From: Fredinandcohnia quinoae
Lineage (GTDB): Bacteria; Bacillota; Bacilli; Bacillales; Bacillaceae_L
Length of the DNA: 50,932 bases
Direction of reading: 5' to 3'
NCBI RefSeq assembly: GCF_022427965.1
Contig: NZ_JAKTTI010000032.1
Location: forward strand, 1 to 50,932
Shown here: positions 16,697 to 24,801 of the stretch, in pieces
How positions within the stretch are numbered: position 1 is the first letter of the stretch
Layout: each line of letters opens with the position of its first letter
Made by a program: the position numbers and the translations under genes
The notes under the pieces: model-generated
What the model was told of the DNA's origin: nothing
The model's database searches: none
Seen by the model: the letters and a program-made list of their open reading frames with translations, nothing else

Positions 16697-17403
16697 CTTG
16701 TTTCCTTCAGCACATATCCGACACCACGGACGGTATGAAGCAGTGCATTTTCATATGGCTTATCAATCTTATTGCGTAAATAACGTATGTACACATCCAC
16801 AATATTTGTATCTCCATAATAATCATAACCCCACACCCCATTTAAAAGCTGCTCTCGATTCAGAACTTGTTTTGAATGCTTCATCAAATAGGCAAGTAAA
16901 TCAAATTCCCTGGGAGTTAGTTCAATCAAATCTTCTCTCCTGAAAACTTCTCGAGATACTTCACTTAATTTTAAATCTGCAACTGTCAGCCAATCTGTGT
17001 CACCGTTCGTATTACTTTTGGAATTCTGATGATGATTTCTTAAAGCTGCTCGGATACGTGCTAATAATTCCTCGATTTGAAAGGGCTTCGTCATATAATC
17101 ATTTGCCCCAAGATCAAGCCCTGATACCTTGTCCTCAACAGAATCCTTAGCCGTTAATAAGATGACCGGAGTATCAGCATCACTCGAACGAATTCTTCGC
17201 AAGATTTCAATCCCGCTTAACCCAGGTAACATCACGTCCAGTAATACTAAGTCCCACTGTTGTTCACGAAACATTCTTAAACCGTCTATCCCATCTAGTG
17301 CTTTCCCGGTTCCATACCCCTCATAGGCTAATTCTAGCTCCAATAATCTAGCAATTTTTTCTTCATCCTCGATAATTAATATTGTAGGTTTGCGCGTCTC
17401 CAT
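16693..17403 (-). CDS. ykoG: OmpR-family response regulator (YkoG-like)
   Basis: This 236-residue regulator has an N-terminal receiver domain (about 7-120; EDEE acidic pocket, phosphoacceptor Asp in LVLLDVMLPG, Lys in YMTKPF) and a C-terminal winged-helix DNA-binding domain (about 140-235; LTPREFDLLAYL and RYLRNKID). It pairs with the overlapping kinase gene. Likely targets are the two direct-repeat boxes before the PepSY genes. A sigma-A promoter is predicted at 17493-17522. Confidence 0.88.
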   Translation of the reverse strand: METRKPTILIIEDEEKIARLLELELAYEGYGTGKALDGIDGLRMFREQQWDLVLLDVMLPGLSGIEILRRIRSSDADTPVILLTAKDSVEDKVSGLDLGANDYMTKPFQIEELLARIRAALRNHHQNSKSNTNGDTDWLTVADLKLSEVSREVFRREDLIELTPREFDLLAYLMKHSKQVLNREQLLNGVWGYDYYGDTNIVDVYIRYLRNKIDKPYENALLHTVRGVGYVLKETR

Positions 17404-17492
17404 TTTATCCCTCTTTTACGGTGGAAATTTTATATCCAATCTACTTTTTTTGTTAGATTCTTAGACTTTCAGATGTCCTACATATATTTACC

Positions 17493-17522
17493 ATTATACT
17501 CAATTTATTTGTTTTACAACAA
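17493..17522 (-). promoter_or_regulatory. Predicted promoter of the two-component operon
   Basis: On the minus strand, TTGTTG (17517-17522), an 18-bp spacer and TATAAT (17493-17498). The -35 box overlaps the terminator of the preceding gene. Confidence 0.6.
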
Positions 17523-17568
17523 AATAACGACTAGTATAGAACTATTTCCATTCACTAATCGTTATTTT
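17521..17568 (-). terminator. Terminator of the 80-residue gene
   Basis: AAAATAACGA/TCGTTATTTT stem with further pairing TAGT/ACTA inside. It lies just past the stop at 17582 and is followed on the minus strand by GTTGT. Confidence 0.65.
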
Positions 17569-17581
17569 AATCTCTTACTCT

Positions 17582-17824
17582 TTAGTTGTGGTGATGATCC
17601 TCGATGTTCTCATCCTCTACCTCTACATCCATGATTTCTTCTTGCTCACCTAGATTACTTGGCTGTTGTCTTCCCCAAAAGAATCCCCAAGGGTCTCGTC
17701 TTGGATAATCATGATCTCTTCTTGGATAATCATGATCTCTTCCCTCATTTATAATTTCAACATTTTTTGCATGAATGACTAAGTTATCAACTCGAATTAC
17801 TTGTTCCCTTTTTCGATTAGACAT
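17582..17824 (-). CDS. Small hypothetical protein with DHDYPRR repeats
   Basis: I do not recognise this 80-residue protein. Its first 28 residues (MSNRKREQVIRVDNLVIHAK and on) look like a short beta-rich domain. Next come two exact copies of DHDYPRR, encoded by a 21-bp DNA duplication at 17700-17741, then PWGFFWGRQ, an acidic stretch and a HHH tail. GGAGGTGG precedes the ATG. The composition recalls small spore-coat or exosporium-type proteins of bacilli, but that is only a similarity in style. Confidence 0.6.
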   Translation of the reverse strand: MSNRKREQVIRVDNLVIHAKNVEIINEGRDHDYPRRDHDYPRRDPWGFFWGRQQPSNLGEQEEIMDVEVEDENIEDHHHN

Positions 17825-17980
17825 TCGCCTGCCACCTCCTTTATGATAATCGCTTATATCTTATTCAAGATGTGGATTATCAGTATAGGGATTAGCCTAC
17901 TTAGGCAATTTTTATGTGAAAATATTTTTACAAATCGTATATAATATAGAAGTAATCAAAAAATTGAAGAGGTGGAAATG

Positions 17981-18181
17981 ATGGCAAAATCAAATGCTAG
18001 AAAAGTGAGAGAAAAGCAAGTACGTGAAGGAAAACGGAATCCGTTAAATGGCAGGAGTCCATATGCACTTTCAGATATGCATACAAGAACAACGAAAACA
18101 AAGAAGGATTATCTATACCGAACAAAACACAAGAACCACTCATCCAACTATGGAAATGATGGTTCTTTTTGTTTTTGTTAA
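17981..18181 (+). CDS. Small basic hypothetical protein (66 residues)
   Basis: This is a small, very basic, hydrophilic protein beginning MAKSNARKVREKQVREGKRN and ending NDGSFCFC. I believe short proteins of this kind are conserved in bacilli but cannot name a function. The second of two adjacent ATGs was chosen because GAGGTGG is five bases upstream of it. Oddly, the last codons form the stem and T run of a terminator hairpin, so the coding end and the transcript end overlap. Confidence 0.55.
   Translation: MAKSNARKVREKQVREGKRNPLNGRSPYALSDMHTRTTKTKKDYLYRTKHKNHSSNYGNDGSFCFC
18128..18176 (+). terminator. Terminator overlapping the 3' end of the small basic gene
   Basis: AAGAACCA-c-TCAT pairs with ATGA-t-GGTTCTT and is followed by TTTGTTTTTG. 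The stem lies inside the last 18 codons. Confidence 0.7.
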
Positions 18182-18261
18182 TTTTTCTTTATGGTGGAGC
18201 GATGAGATCTGTTTATATTTTTATCATTTAATTATGTTCGTGATGAATTACTCATATGGAA

Positions 18262-19085
18262 GGTTTGCGTTACCGATTCAGGGTTATTCTTCGCGACGGG
18301 TGCACGCGAGAGTGACTTACGTTACCGATTCGAGACTTTTCTTCGCGATGCGGGCACACGAGAACGGCTTGCGTTACCGATTCGATTCTTTTCTTCACAT
18401 TGCGGGCACGCGAGGATGGCTTGCGTTACCGATTCGAGACTTTTCTACGCGTTGCGGGCACGCGAGAACGGCTCGCGTTACCGATTCGAACCTTTTCTTT
18501 GTACTGCGGGCACGCTAGGACGGCTCGCGTTACCGATTCAATTTTTTTCTTCATGCTACGGGCACGCTAGGACTGCTTGCGTTACCGATTCGAGACTTTT
18601 CTTCGCGTTGCGGGCACGCGAGAATGGCTCGCGTTACCGAGTTACCGATTCGAGACTTTTCTTCGCGTTGCGGGCACGCGAGAACGGCTTGCGTTACCGA
18701 TTCGATTCTTTTCTTCGCGTTGCGGGCACGCAAGAATAGCTTGCGTTACCACTTCTATCTTTTTCTACGCGTTGCGGGCACGCGAGAACGGCTCGCGTTA
18801 CCGATTCGAACCTTTTCATTGTACTGCGGGCACGCTAGGACAGCTTGCGTTACCGATTCGATTCTTTTCTTCGCGATGCGGGCACGCGAGAATGGCTTGC
18901 GTTACCGATTCGATTCTTTTCTTCGCGATGAGGCCCGCGAGAACGGCTTGCGTTACCGATTCGATTCTTTTCTTCGCGATGCGGGCACGCGAGGATGGCT
19001 TGCGTTACCGATTCAATTTTTTCCTCACATTGCTTGCTCGCGAAGACAGCTTACGTTACCATCCTCAAATCTTATCGCTTGATGA
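18262..19085. repeat. Second 52-bp tandem array (16 units)
   Basis: Sixteen copies of a 52-bp GC-richer unit begin at 18267, 18319, 18371, 18423, 18475, 18527, 18579, 18631, 18691, 18743, 18795, 18847, 18899, 18950, 19002 and about 19053. The unit starts GCGTTACCGATTCGA, continues CTTTTCTTCGCGTTGCGGGC and ends ACGCGAGAACGGCTT. CGCGT/ACGCG can form a hairpin around TGCGGGC. One copy carries an internal 8-bp duplication (18641-18648) and one has a 1-bp deletion. It fills the space between two convergent genes. Long open frames across it are an artefact of the stop-poor unit. Confidence 0.97.
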
Positions 19086-19148
19086 GGCACGTAAAAAACA
19101 AAAAACTGCAAGCACGAAATTCAGCTGCAGTTTGCATAGTATCTATAT

Positions 19149-19622
19149 TTAACTTGTCATATCAATTAAATTCTCTGCTTGGAGTTCTGTCATATCATTC
19201 GCAAGAATTAATTCACTTAGTAAGATATTGCGGGCGTTATCAAGCAATTGCCTTTCACTATGGTTGAGCACTTTGTCCTTTTTAAAATACGTCAAATCAC
19301 GAACAACCTCTGCAGTGTCTTGCATAAGGCCTGTCTTCATTTTTTCCGTATTTTTTTGTAGCCTTTCCTTCCAGGGAAGAGAACAATCTGGCTCTACATT
19401 GTGAAAGTTAAACAATATTTCTTTTATCGTATGTTGATCTACAACTGAGCGAATCCGTGATTTTTTAATTTTATTCATCGGAATCATTACATTCATTTTG
19501 CTAAGAGGAATGGTAATCACATAATAATTCTGTGTTTCCCCTTGGATTTCCATTTCTTTGATGGCGTCAATAATGCCCGCCCCATACATTGGATAAAAAA
19601 CCTTATCACCAACTTGAAACAA
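19149..19622 (-). CDS. CarD/CdnL-TRCF-family regulator
   Basis: This 157-residue protein has an N-terminal CarD/TRCF RNA-polymerase-interacting domain (about 1-60; FQVGDKVFYPMYGAGIIDAI) and a helical C-terminal domain (about 65-157). CarD proteins bind the RNA polymerase beta subunit and stabilise promoter complexes. The TTG start was chosen because GGAGGTGG lies just upstream and the protein then begins FQVGDKV like other family members; the GTG at 19637 lies upstream of that site. A strong promoter is at 19691-19720. Confidence 0.85.
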   Translation of the reverse strand: MFQVGDKVFYPMYGAGIIDAIKEMEIQGETQNYYVITIPLSKMNVMIPMNKIKKSRIRSVVDQHTIKEILFNFHNVEPDCSLPWKERLQKNTEKMKTGLMQDTAEVVRDLTYFKKDKVLNHSERQLLDNARNILLSELILANDMTELQAENLIDMTS

Positions 19623-19690
19623 AACATCCACCTCCACATTTACTTACATGTTTAATGATAACACACATCAATAAAATTAGCAAATATAAT

Positions 19691-19720
19691 AATATAACAC
19701 GTTTTATTTATTTACGTCAA
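19691..19720 (-). promoter_or_regulatory. Predicted promoter of the CarD-like gene
   Basis: TTGACG (19715-19720), 18-bp spacer and TATATT (19691-19696) on the minus strand. Confidence 0.65.
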
Positions 19721-19893
19721 TACATTTCTACAAAATAACGATAAGTTTTTTATAAAATGATACATCATTCTGTTAGCGTTCTCATTTTTGACACATACCT
19801 GTAAATTTTCTTCAGGAATTCCTCCTATATTAATGAATTTTTAACTTCAATTAATTATGATTAAACTATACAACTATAAGGGGTGAATCAGCG

Positions 19894-21117
19894 ATGCCTA
19901 GAGTCTTCGTACATTTTACTTTTATCTTCTTCACTCTCACTGCATTTTCTGGGACGTTGATGAGATTGTTCACCATTCAACCAAGCACAGCTATTCCATA
20001 TACGAATATCTTACACGGACACTCCCATTTAGCAATTTTAGGTTGGGCCTTTTTAGGTGGCTTTGTCATTTACTTATTGATTTTTTGGAAATCAATACAG
20101 AAAAAAAGACAAGCGACAACTATTACAATTACGTTATTCATTACATCAGCAATTATGTTTGCTGCATTTTTATATCAAGGCTACGATGTATTCTCGATTA
20201 TTATGTCTACCGTACATATTTTTATTGAATACTGGGCCATCCGGTTCATTTATCGTCACTTAAAAGCACAAAACAACGTACCAAAATCGGGAAAACGTTT
20301 TATATATGCTTCATTAATTGCCTTATTGATCTCTTCAATGGGTCCATTTTCACTTGGTTACATCGCAGCAAACGGACTTAAGGATACTTATTTTTTTGAT
20401 TTAGCAATCTATTTTTACCTGCATTTTCAATACAATGGCTGGCTCTACTTATTTTTAATGGGCGTATTTATTATGATCATAGATTCAAAGAAAATTCCAT
20501 TTCAGGATTCACTCTTAAAAATAGGATTTTGGCTTTATTTTCTCGCTCTATTTCCAAGTTATTTCCTAAGCATTTTATGGATAGATTTAGGGGGATACGT
20601 CCAGATTCTTGCAGTAATCGGAAGTATTGGCCAATGGTTCGGAATTGCATTCGTATTACTCGCGTTTAAGAGAATGTGGAAAAGACTATGGAAACAGTAC
20701 TCAAAGCTAACCATCACATGTCTTTGGATCACATTTCTATTATTATTCTTTAAAAGCACGATGGAATTAGGATTAATTTCACCAAAACTAGCAAATCTAA
20801 TTTATGATACAAGAAGCATTGTTATCGGGTATTTACATTTTACACTGCTAGGATTTATTAGTACTTTTATCCTTTCACAATACCAGATGCTTAATATTTT
20901 GAAGGATTACCGATTGACTATTTATGGTTTTGTTCTATTTTTCATCGGCTTTTTCCTTAATGAAGGGCTATTATTCGGACAAGGGTTGCTTGAATGGTTG
21001 AACCTATCAGGTATTCCTTACTTTGCAAATGGACTATTTATAGCAAGTGTATTATTATTGACTGGGATTGTCTTGCTTTGGATTTCGTTTGCTGCAGATA
21101 GAAAAAACGCTAGGTAG
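19894..21117 (+). CDS. Polytopic membrane protein with heme-copper-oxidase-like histidines
   Basis: This 407-residue protein is nearly all membrane helices, about 12. Helix 2 starts with LHGHSHLAILGW (His41, 43, 45). Further histidines lie in helices at about 108 (STVHIFIEYW), about 182 (YLHFQYNGWLYLF) and about 314 (GYLHFTLLGF). The spacing recalls subunit I of heme-copper oxidases and NnrS/NorB-like proteins, where such residues bind heme, but not all ligands can be matched. GGGGTGA precedes the ATG. It is a single gene ended by a bidirectional terminator. Substrate and cofactor are unknown. Confidence 0.65.
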   Translation: MPRVFVHFTFIFFTLTAFSGTLMRLFTIQPSTAIPYTNILHGHSHLAILGWAFLGGFVIYLLIFWKSIQKKRQATTITITLFITSAIMFAAFLYQGYDVFSIIMSTVHIFIEYWAIRFIYRHLKAQNNVPKSGKRFIYASLIALLISSMGPFSLGYIAANGLKDTYFFDLAIYFYLHFQYNGWLYLFLMGVFIMIIDSKKIPFQDSLLKIGFWLYFLALFPSYFLSILWIDLGGYVQILAVIGSIGQWFGIAFVLLAFKRMWKRLWKQYSKLTITCLWITFLLLFFKSTMELGLISPKLANLIYDTRSIVIGYLHFTLLGFISTFILSQYQMLNILKDYRLTIYGFVLFFIGFFLNEGLLFGQGLLEWLNLSGIPYFANGLFIASVLLLTGIVLLWISFAADRKNAR

Positions 21118-21148
21118 AGAGTAAAAAGATGTTCTAGTGACATTCCTA

Positions 21149-21193
21149 TGTAAAAGCCTTAAGAGAATACTATTTCTCCGAAGGCTTTTTACA
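21149..21193. terminator. Bidirectional terminator between convergent genes
   Basis: TGTAAAAGCCTT/AAGGCTTTTTACA stem; the A/T-rich arms give T runs on both strands. It abuts the stop codon at 21194. Confidence 0.85.
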
Positions 21194-21526
21194 TTATTCT
21201 AAATGGATATTCACCATATTAATTCCATTTAATATATAACTACATCCCTCAATTGCTTCAGAGGCTAGAAGTTCATTAGTAGGAATACCAAATTTTAACC
21301 ACTTATCTGAAATACTCATTAAGACTCCTTTTAGTTCAACCTCATTTATCCCCTCTAGAAGCGATAAGTCTATTTCTACTACATAATTATTTTCCATTTT
21401 CCAGTAAGGTTCTATCTTTTGTACCTCTTGACTCTTTAATATAGGTTCAAATTTTTTTAGAAAGATTTTCAAAACCGATTTGGTTTGAGATTCATTTTTT
21501 GAATTTACATACAATCGTATAAACAT
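21194..21526 (-). CDS. Candidate immunity protein (110 residues)
   Basis: This small soluble acidic protein has no recognised motif (MFIRLYVNSK at the start; SDKWLKFGIPTNELLASEA near 73-91). Its position suggests the function. It begins one base after the stop of a toxin-tail-like fragment on the same strand, with AAGGTGAT as a ribosome binding site inside the fragment. That is the usual layout of polymorphic toxin and immunity genes. It is intact while the toxin tail is broken, as expected for an orphan immunity gene that still protects against kin. Immunity is inferred from context only. Confidence 0.55.
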   Translation of the reverse strand: MFIRLYVNSKNESQTKSVLKIFLKKFEPILKSQEVQKIEPYWKMENNYVVEIDLSLLEGINEVELKGVLMSISDKWLKFGIPTNELLASEAIEGCSYILNGINMVNIHLE

Positions 21527-21527
21527 T

Positions 21528-21682
21528 TTATATCACCTTACCATGAGTAATTCTGCCGTCCAATGAGACAATAAAATGTGAACCACCTCTACTCCAATCT
21601 CTTAATTGTTTTTATCTGTTCTTGCTAGCTTGAACATCCCAATTTAAAGACCGACCTTTTTTTCTGAACGAGAAGCTAATTT
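21528..21682 (-). pseudogene. Truncated C-terminal tail of a polymorphic toxin
   Basis: Between the IS66 left end and the 110-residue gene, one minus-strand frame reads FRKKGRSLNWDVQASKNR, then a TAA (21612-21614), then KQLRDWSRGGSHFIVSLD and GRITHGKVI before the final stop. The RDWSRGGSHFIVSLDGRITH style is typical of C-terminal nuclease-type toxin tails. The upstream part is missing where the IS66 element begins. This looks like a displaced toxin end kept with its immunity gene. The family is not identified. Confidence 0.5.
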
Positions 21683-21765
21683 GTAAGCGTCAAATCCCGC
21701 CCACCTATGAACCTAGCAATTAACATGAGGTAATCTCTTTAAATCAATATTTGAGGAGGTTTTTC

Positions 21766-22098
21766 ATGACAAAAAAATTAAATTTGGAATTACATAATGA
21801 ATGGGAACGACGAATCTCAGTTTATTGATCAAGTGGCCAAACCCAGGTTAATTGGTGTAAAGCCAATGATTTAAGTATTCACCAATTTAAATATTGGTTG
21901 AAAAGAATTGAAGGCTCAAAATCCAAACCTAAAACAAGCACTCAATGGGTACCAGTCGAACTAGACAATTCAACTGATGAACATACCAAAAATGAAGCAC
22001 TACAAATAAAAGTAGGACTTGCGTCCATTGAGGTGAAACCAGGTTTTAATCCTTCACTTTTGGTAGATGTTGTTAAGGTGTTGAAGACCCTGTGTTAG
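21766..22098 (+). pseudogene. tnpA: IS66 TnpA (Orf1) with internal stop
   Basis: The frame starts with ATG behind GAGGAGG and reads MTKKLNLELHNEWERRISVY, then TGA (21826-21828), then SSGQTQVNWCKANDLSIHQF and on to the stop at 22098. The pattern (WxxRIxxxRxSGxxxxxWCxxNxIxxxxFYYWxKR) is that of IS66 Orf1. One nonsense change disables it. Confidence 0.8.
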
Positions 22099-22415
22099 AT
22101 GACATATTTGTTGATCGTGTCTATCTCGCTAGAGGTAGAGCGGATCTAAGAAAATCAATCGATGGTTTGGCAATTCTCGTTAAGGAAGGGTTCAATTTAG
22201 ATCCCTTTTCTCCTAATCTATTTGTTTTCTGTAATCGAGGAAGGGATAAACTGAAAATTCTTTATTGGGATCAAAATGGTTTCCGGTTATTTTATCGTCG
22301 GCTAGAGCGCGGAAAATTCCAATGGCCATCTGATAGCCAGAGTACCACACCTATAAAAATAACTCAGCGTCAGCTGCGGTGGCTGCTCGATGGATTATCA
22401 TTAGAACAAAAATAA
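22092..22415 (+). CDS. tnpB: IS66 TnpB (Orf2)
   Basis: This 107-residue protein is the IS66 accessory Orf2, with the conserved RADLRKSIDGLAILV (about 15-29) and CNRGRDKLKILYWDQNGF (about 47-64) motifs followed by YRRLERGKFQWP. The GTG start overlaps the end of tnpA, as usual in IS66. It appears intact, but its partners are broken, so it is probably inactive in transposition. Confidence 0.88.
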   Translation: MLDDIFVDRVYLARGRADLRKSIDGLAILVKEGFNLDPFSPNLFVFCNRGRDKLKILYWDQNGFRLFYRRLERGKFQWPSDSQSTTPIKITQRQLRWLLDGLSLEQK

Positions 22416-22502
22416 GCCCATCCAAAAGTAACGGCAAGGACGATTATTTAATGTGTATATTTAATAGAAGAAATTTGTCCCATTTTGTCGTATAATAAAC
22501 CT

Positions 22503-24112
22503 ATGAAAAAGACAAAATTGACATCAATCCAAACTCCTACAATTGTAGAACTTCTAAAACGCGTTGAACTTCTTGAAAAGCAAAATGAGCAACTTCAGGC
22601 GAAGCTGGAACAAGAAAAGAAGGAAAATGAAGCAGAAAATAAATTGACTTCAAGAACAGCTTCGTCTTCATCAATTAAAACGTTTTGGTACTTCTAGCGA
22701 AAAATTCAATCCGAATCAGTTAGAATTACCACTTTTCAATGAAGTGGAAACAGAAGCAAACCTCGAATTACCAGAGCCAACAGTGGAAACCATCACTTAC
22801 CATCGACGCAAAAAACGTGGACAACGTAAGTCGATGTTAGAAAACTTGCCTTCGGAAACGATTGAATATCGTTTATCCGATGAAGAGCAGGTCTGTTCGT
22901 GATGCGGTGGAAACCTTCATGAAATGAGTACAGAAACCCGCCAAGACTGAAATACATTCCAGCAGAAATTAAAGTGGTCAATCATGTTCGATATGTATAC
23001 TCTTGTCGTCGTTGTGAACAAGAAGAGATTCAAACACCAATAAAAACTGCATCAATGCCGAAGCTAGTGATTTCAGGGAGTCTAGCTTCTCCATCAATCG
23101 TGGCACATATCATGACCCAAAAATACGTAGAGGGTCTTCAATTATATCGCCAAGAAAAGCAATTTAAACGAATAGGTCTGGATTTATCCCGCCAAATGAT
23201 TGCCAATTGGATGATTTATGGAGCAGAAAATTGGTTAAGTAAATCGTATGATCGGATGCATCAGCTGATACTAAAAGTTGATATCGTATGCGCTGATGAA
23301 ACGACTCTTCAAGTACTTCATGAACCAGGAAGATCTGCTTCATCAAAATCCTATTTCTGGTTATATCAAACAGGCATTGAGGACCTTCAATTATCCTTTA
23401 TGATTATCAAGAAACTAGAGCTGGAGAAAATCCAAAGGAATTCCTAAAGGAATTTAAAGGGTATCTCTAGGTTGATGGGTACTCTGGATATCATAAGGTG
23501 GAGAACGTAACCCTCGTCGGCTGTTGGGCTCATGCTAGAAGGGGATTTACGGATGTCCTAAAATCCTTGCCTACGAACAGCATAAAACTAGTTGCTGCGA
23601 CCGAAGGTCTCAATTTCTGTAATCAACTTTTCTCTATAGAGCGAAAGTTAAAAGAATTAGACCCTGAAGAGCGATATGAACAACGTCTGAAGCAAAGTAA
23701 ACCAGTATTAGACGTCTTTTTATCATGGCTAAAAATACATGAACAAAAAGTGTTGCAAAAAGCGGCCTGGGTAAAGCAATCGCATACTGTCTAAATCAAT
23801 AGGACAAACTAGTAGCCTTTTTAGAGGATGGACGATTAGAAATCGATAATAATAGAAGTGAACGCTCAATTAAGCCCGTAGTAATTGGAAGAAAGGCGCT
23901 TTTTGCCAATTACACCTAAAGGTGCAAGAGCAAGTGCCATCATTTATAGTATCGTGGAGACAGCGTTAGCAAATGGATTAAATCCATATTACTATCTTCG
24001 CTTTTTATTTGAGCAGCTTCCCAATATGAATTTGACAGATGTGGATGCCATTGATCCACTATTTCCATGGTCAACAACTTTACCAGTCTCATGTATTACT
24101 TTTAAAAGATAA
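22503..24112 (+). pseudogene. tnpC: IS66 TnpC transposase, multiply broken
   Basis: The remnant keeps the IS66 transposase order: an N-terminal coiled coil (22503-22640), then the RLHQLKRFGTSSEKF segment after a frameshift near 22640, a zinc-binding region interrupted by TGA at 22900-22902, the catalytic part (VCADETTLQVL), a further break near 23425-23470, GCWAHARRGF, and the C-terminal EIDNNRSERSIKPVVIGRK with more stops near 23793 and a shift near 23895. At least five lesions show long decay. Confidence 0.9.
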
Positions 24113-24248
24113 CTAAATAATAATACAGGCCATCCTGGATCAACAGGTGTGGCCTATTTGACGCTCACTTTCAATCGATTGAGACATTCCCAAACCATCG
24201 TATCATATCACAGCTAAAATGCGACAACTATCTTGACAAACGCCATAC

Positions 24249-24281
24249 AAAAAAAAGGTGCCTTACCAAAGGGTAAGACAC
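24249..24281 (-). terminator. Terminator after the rhs-side membrane gene
   Basis: GTG-CTTACC/GGTAAG-CAC stem read on the minus strand, followed by CTTTTTTTTG. It lies just after the stop at 24293 and outside the IS66 end. Confidence 0.8.
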
Positions 24282-24292
24282 TCTCATCTAGT

Positions 24293-24535
24293 TTAACTAA
24301 TAAAACCTAGCTTTTGTAGCCACATTAATATGACTCCAATGAGCGGAATTATAGCTAATGAAACAATAATTATTTTACTTAACCAAAGAGGAAATATTGA
24401 AAGTAAACTTGATATCTCGTCCCCAGTGTTCGATAATTTACTTTGTTTTTCCTTATTAAATCTATAAGCATAATAAATTCCAATTACGCCAACTAAGACT
24501 GATAATAATGTAAGAATTATTTCCAAAATAAACAA
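24293..24535 (-). CDS. Small membrane protein, candidate immunity to the Rhs/WapA-like toxin
   Basis: This protein of about 80 residues has an N-terminal membrane helix (FILEIILTLLSVLVGVIGIYYAYRF) and a second hydrophobic helix near the end (IIIVSLAIIPLIGVILMWLQ), joined by a polar segment. The TTG start at 24535 was chosen because GGAGG lies four bases upstream; an ATG at 24616 opens the same frame with 27 more residues but has no ribosome binding site. It is the first gene downstream of the large YD-repeat protein on the same strand, which is where immunity genes lie. The cognate toxin tail is also hydrophobic. Immunity is inferred from position. Confidence 0.55.
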   Translation of the reverse strand: MFILEIILTLLSVLVGVIGIYYAYRFNKEKQSKLSNTGDEISSLLSIFPLWLSKIIIVSLAIIPLIGVILMWLQKLGFIS

Positions 24536-24801
24536 TTCGCCTCCTAAAAATATACCATAATAAATATTCAAAATGAATTTTATTATTCTCTTGTTTATAG
24601 CTGTTTCAAGAAACATAATATATAAAAATTGAGCTTATAGAAGTGTACCTATTATTAGAGGACATAATCTACAGGGTATCTCTAATTAAATGAATTAAAG
24701 AACTGTAAAATTATTCTCTACTTAGTTATTACATTGTGTTTACATTATACCTCAATTATAGAGTAATGAGCATATTTGAGAACTTTAAACTTAAGAAGAT
24801 A

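Larger units (their letters stand above)
21683..24168 (+). mobile_element. Decayed IS66-family insertion sequence
   Basis: The ends are GTAAGCGTCAAAT (21683-21695) and its inverted partner ATTTGACGCTCAC (24156-24168), one mismatch in 13. Inside are the three IS66 genes in order: tnpA (one internal stop), tnpB (intact) and tnpC (several frameshifts and stops). No matching 8-bp target duplication is visible at these ends, consistent with age or flanking deletion. It lies between the toxin-tail fragment and the rhs-side genes. Confidence 0.9.

Noticed and set aside
18048-19152. Several long overlapping plus-strand ORFs (107-191 codons) rich in Arg, Phe and Cys
   Set aside because: They lie wholly in the 52-bp array, run in all three frames, and exist because the repeat unit has few stops. 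No ribosome binding site or conserved protein is apparent.
21675-24176. Target-site duplication around the IS66 element
   Set aside because: The 8 bp outside the two ends (GCTAATTT and TTTCAATC) do not match, so a simple recent insertion cannot be shown.
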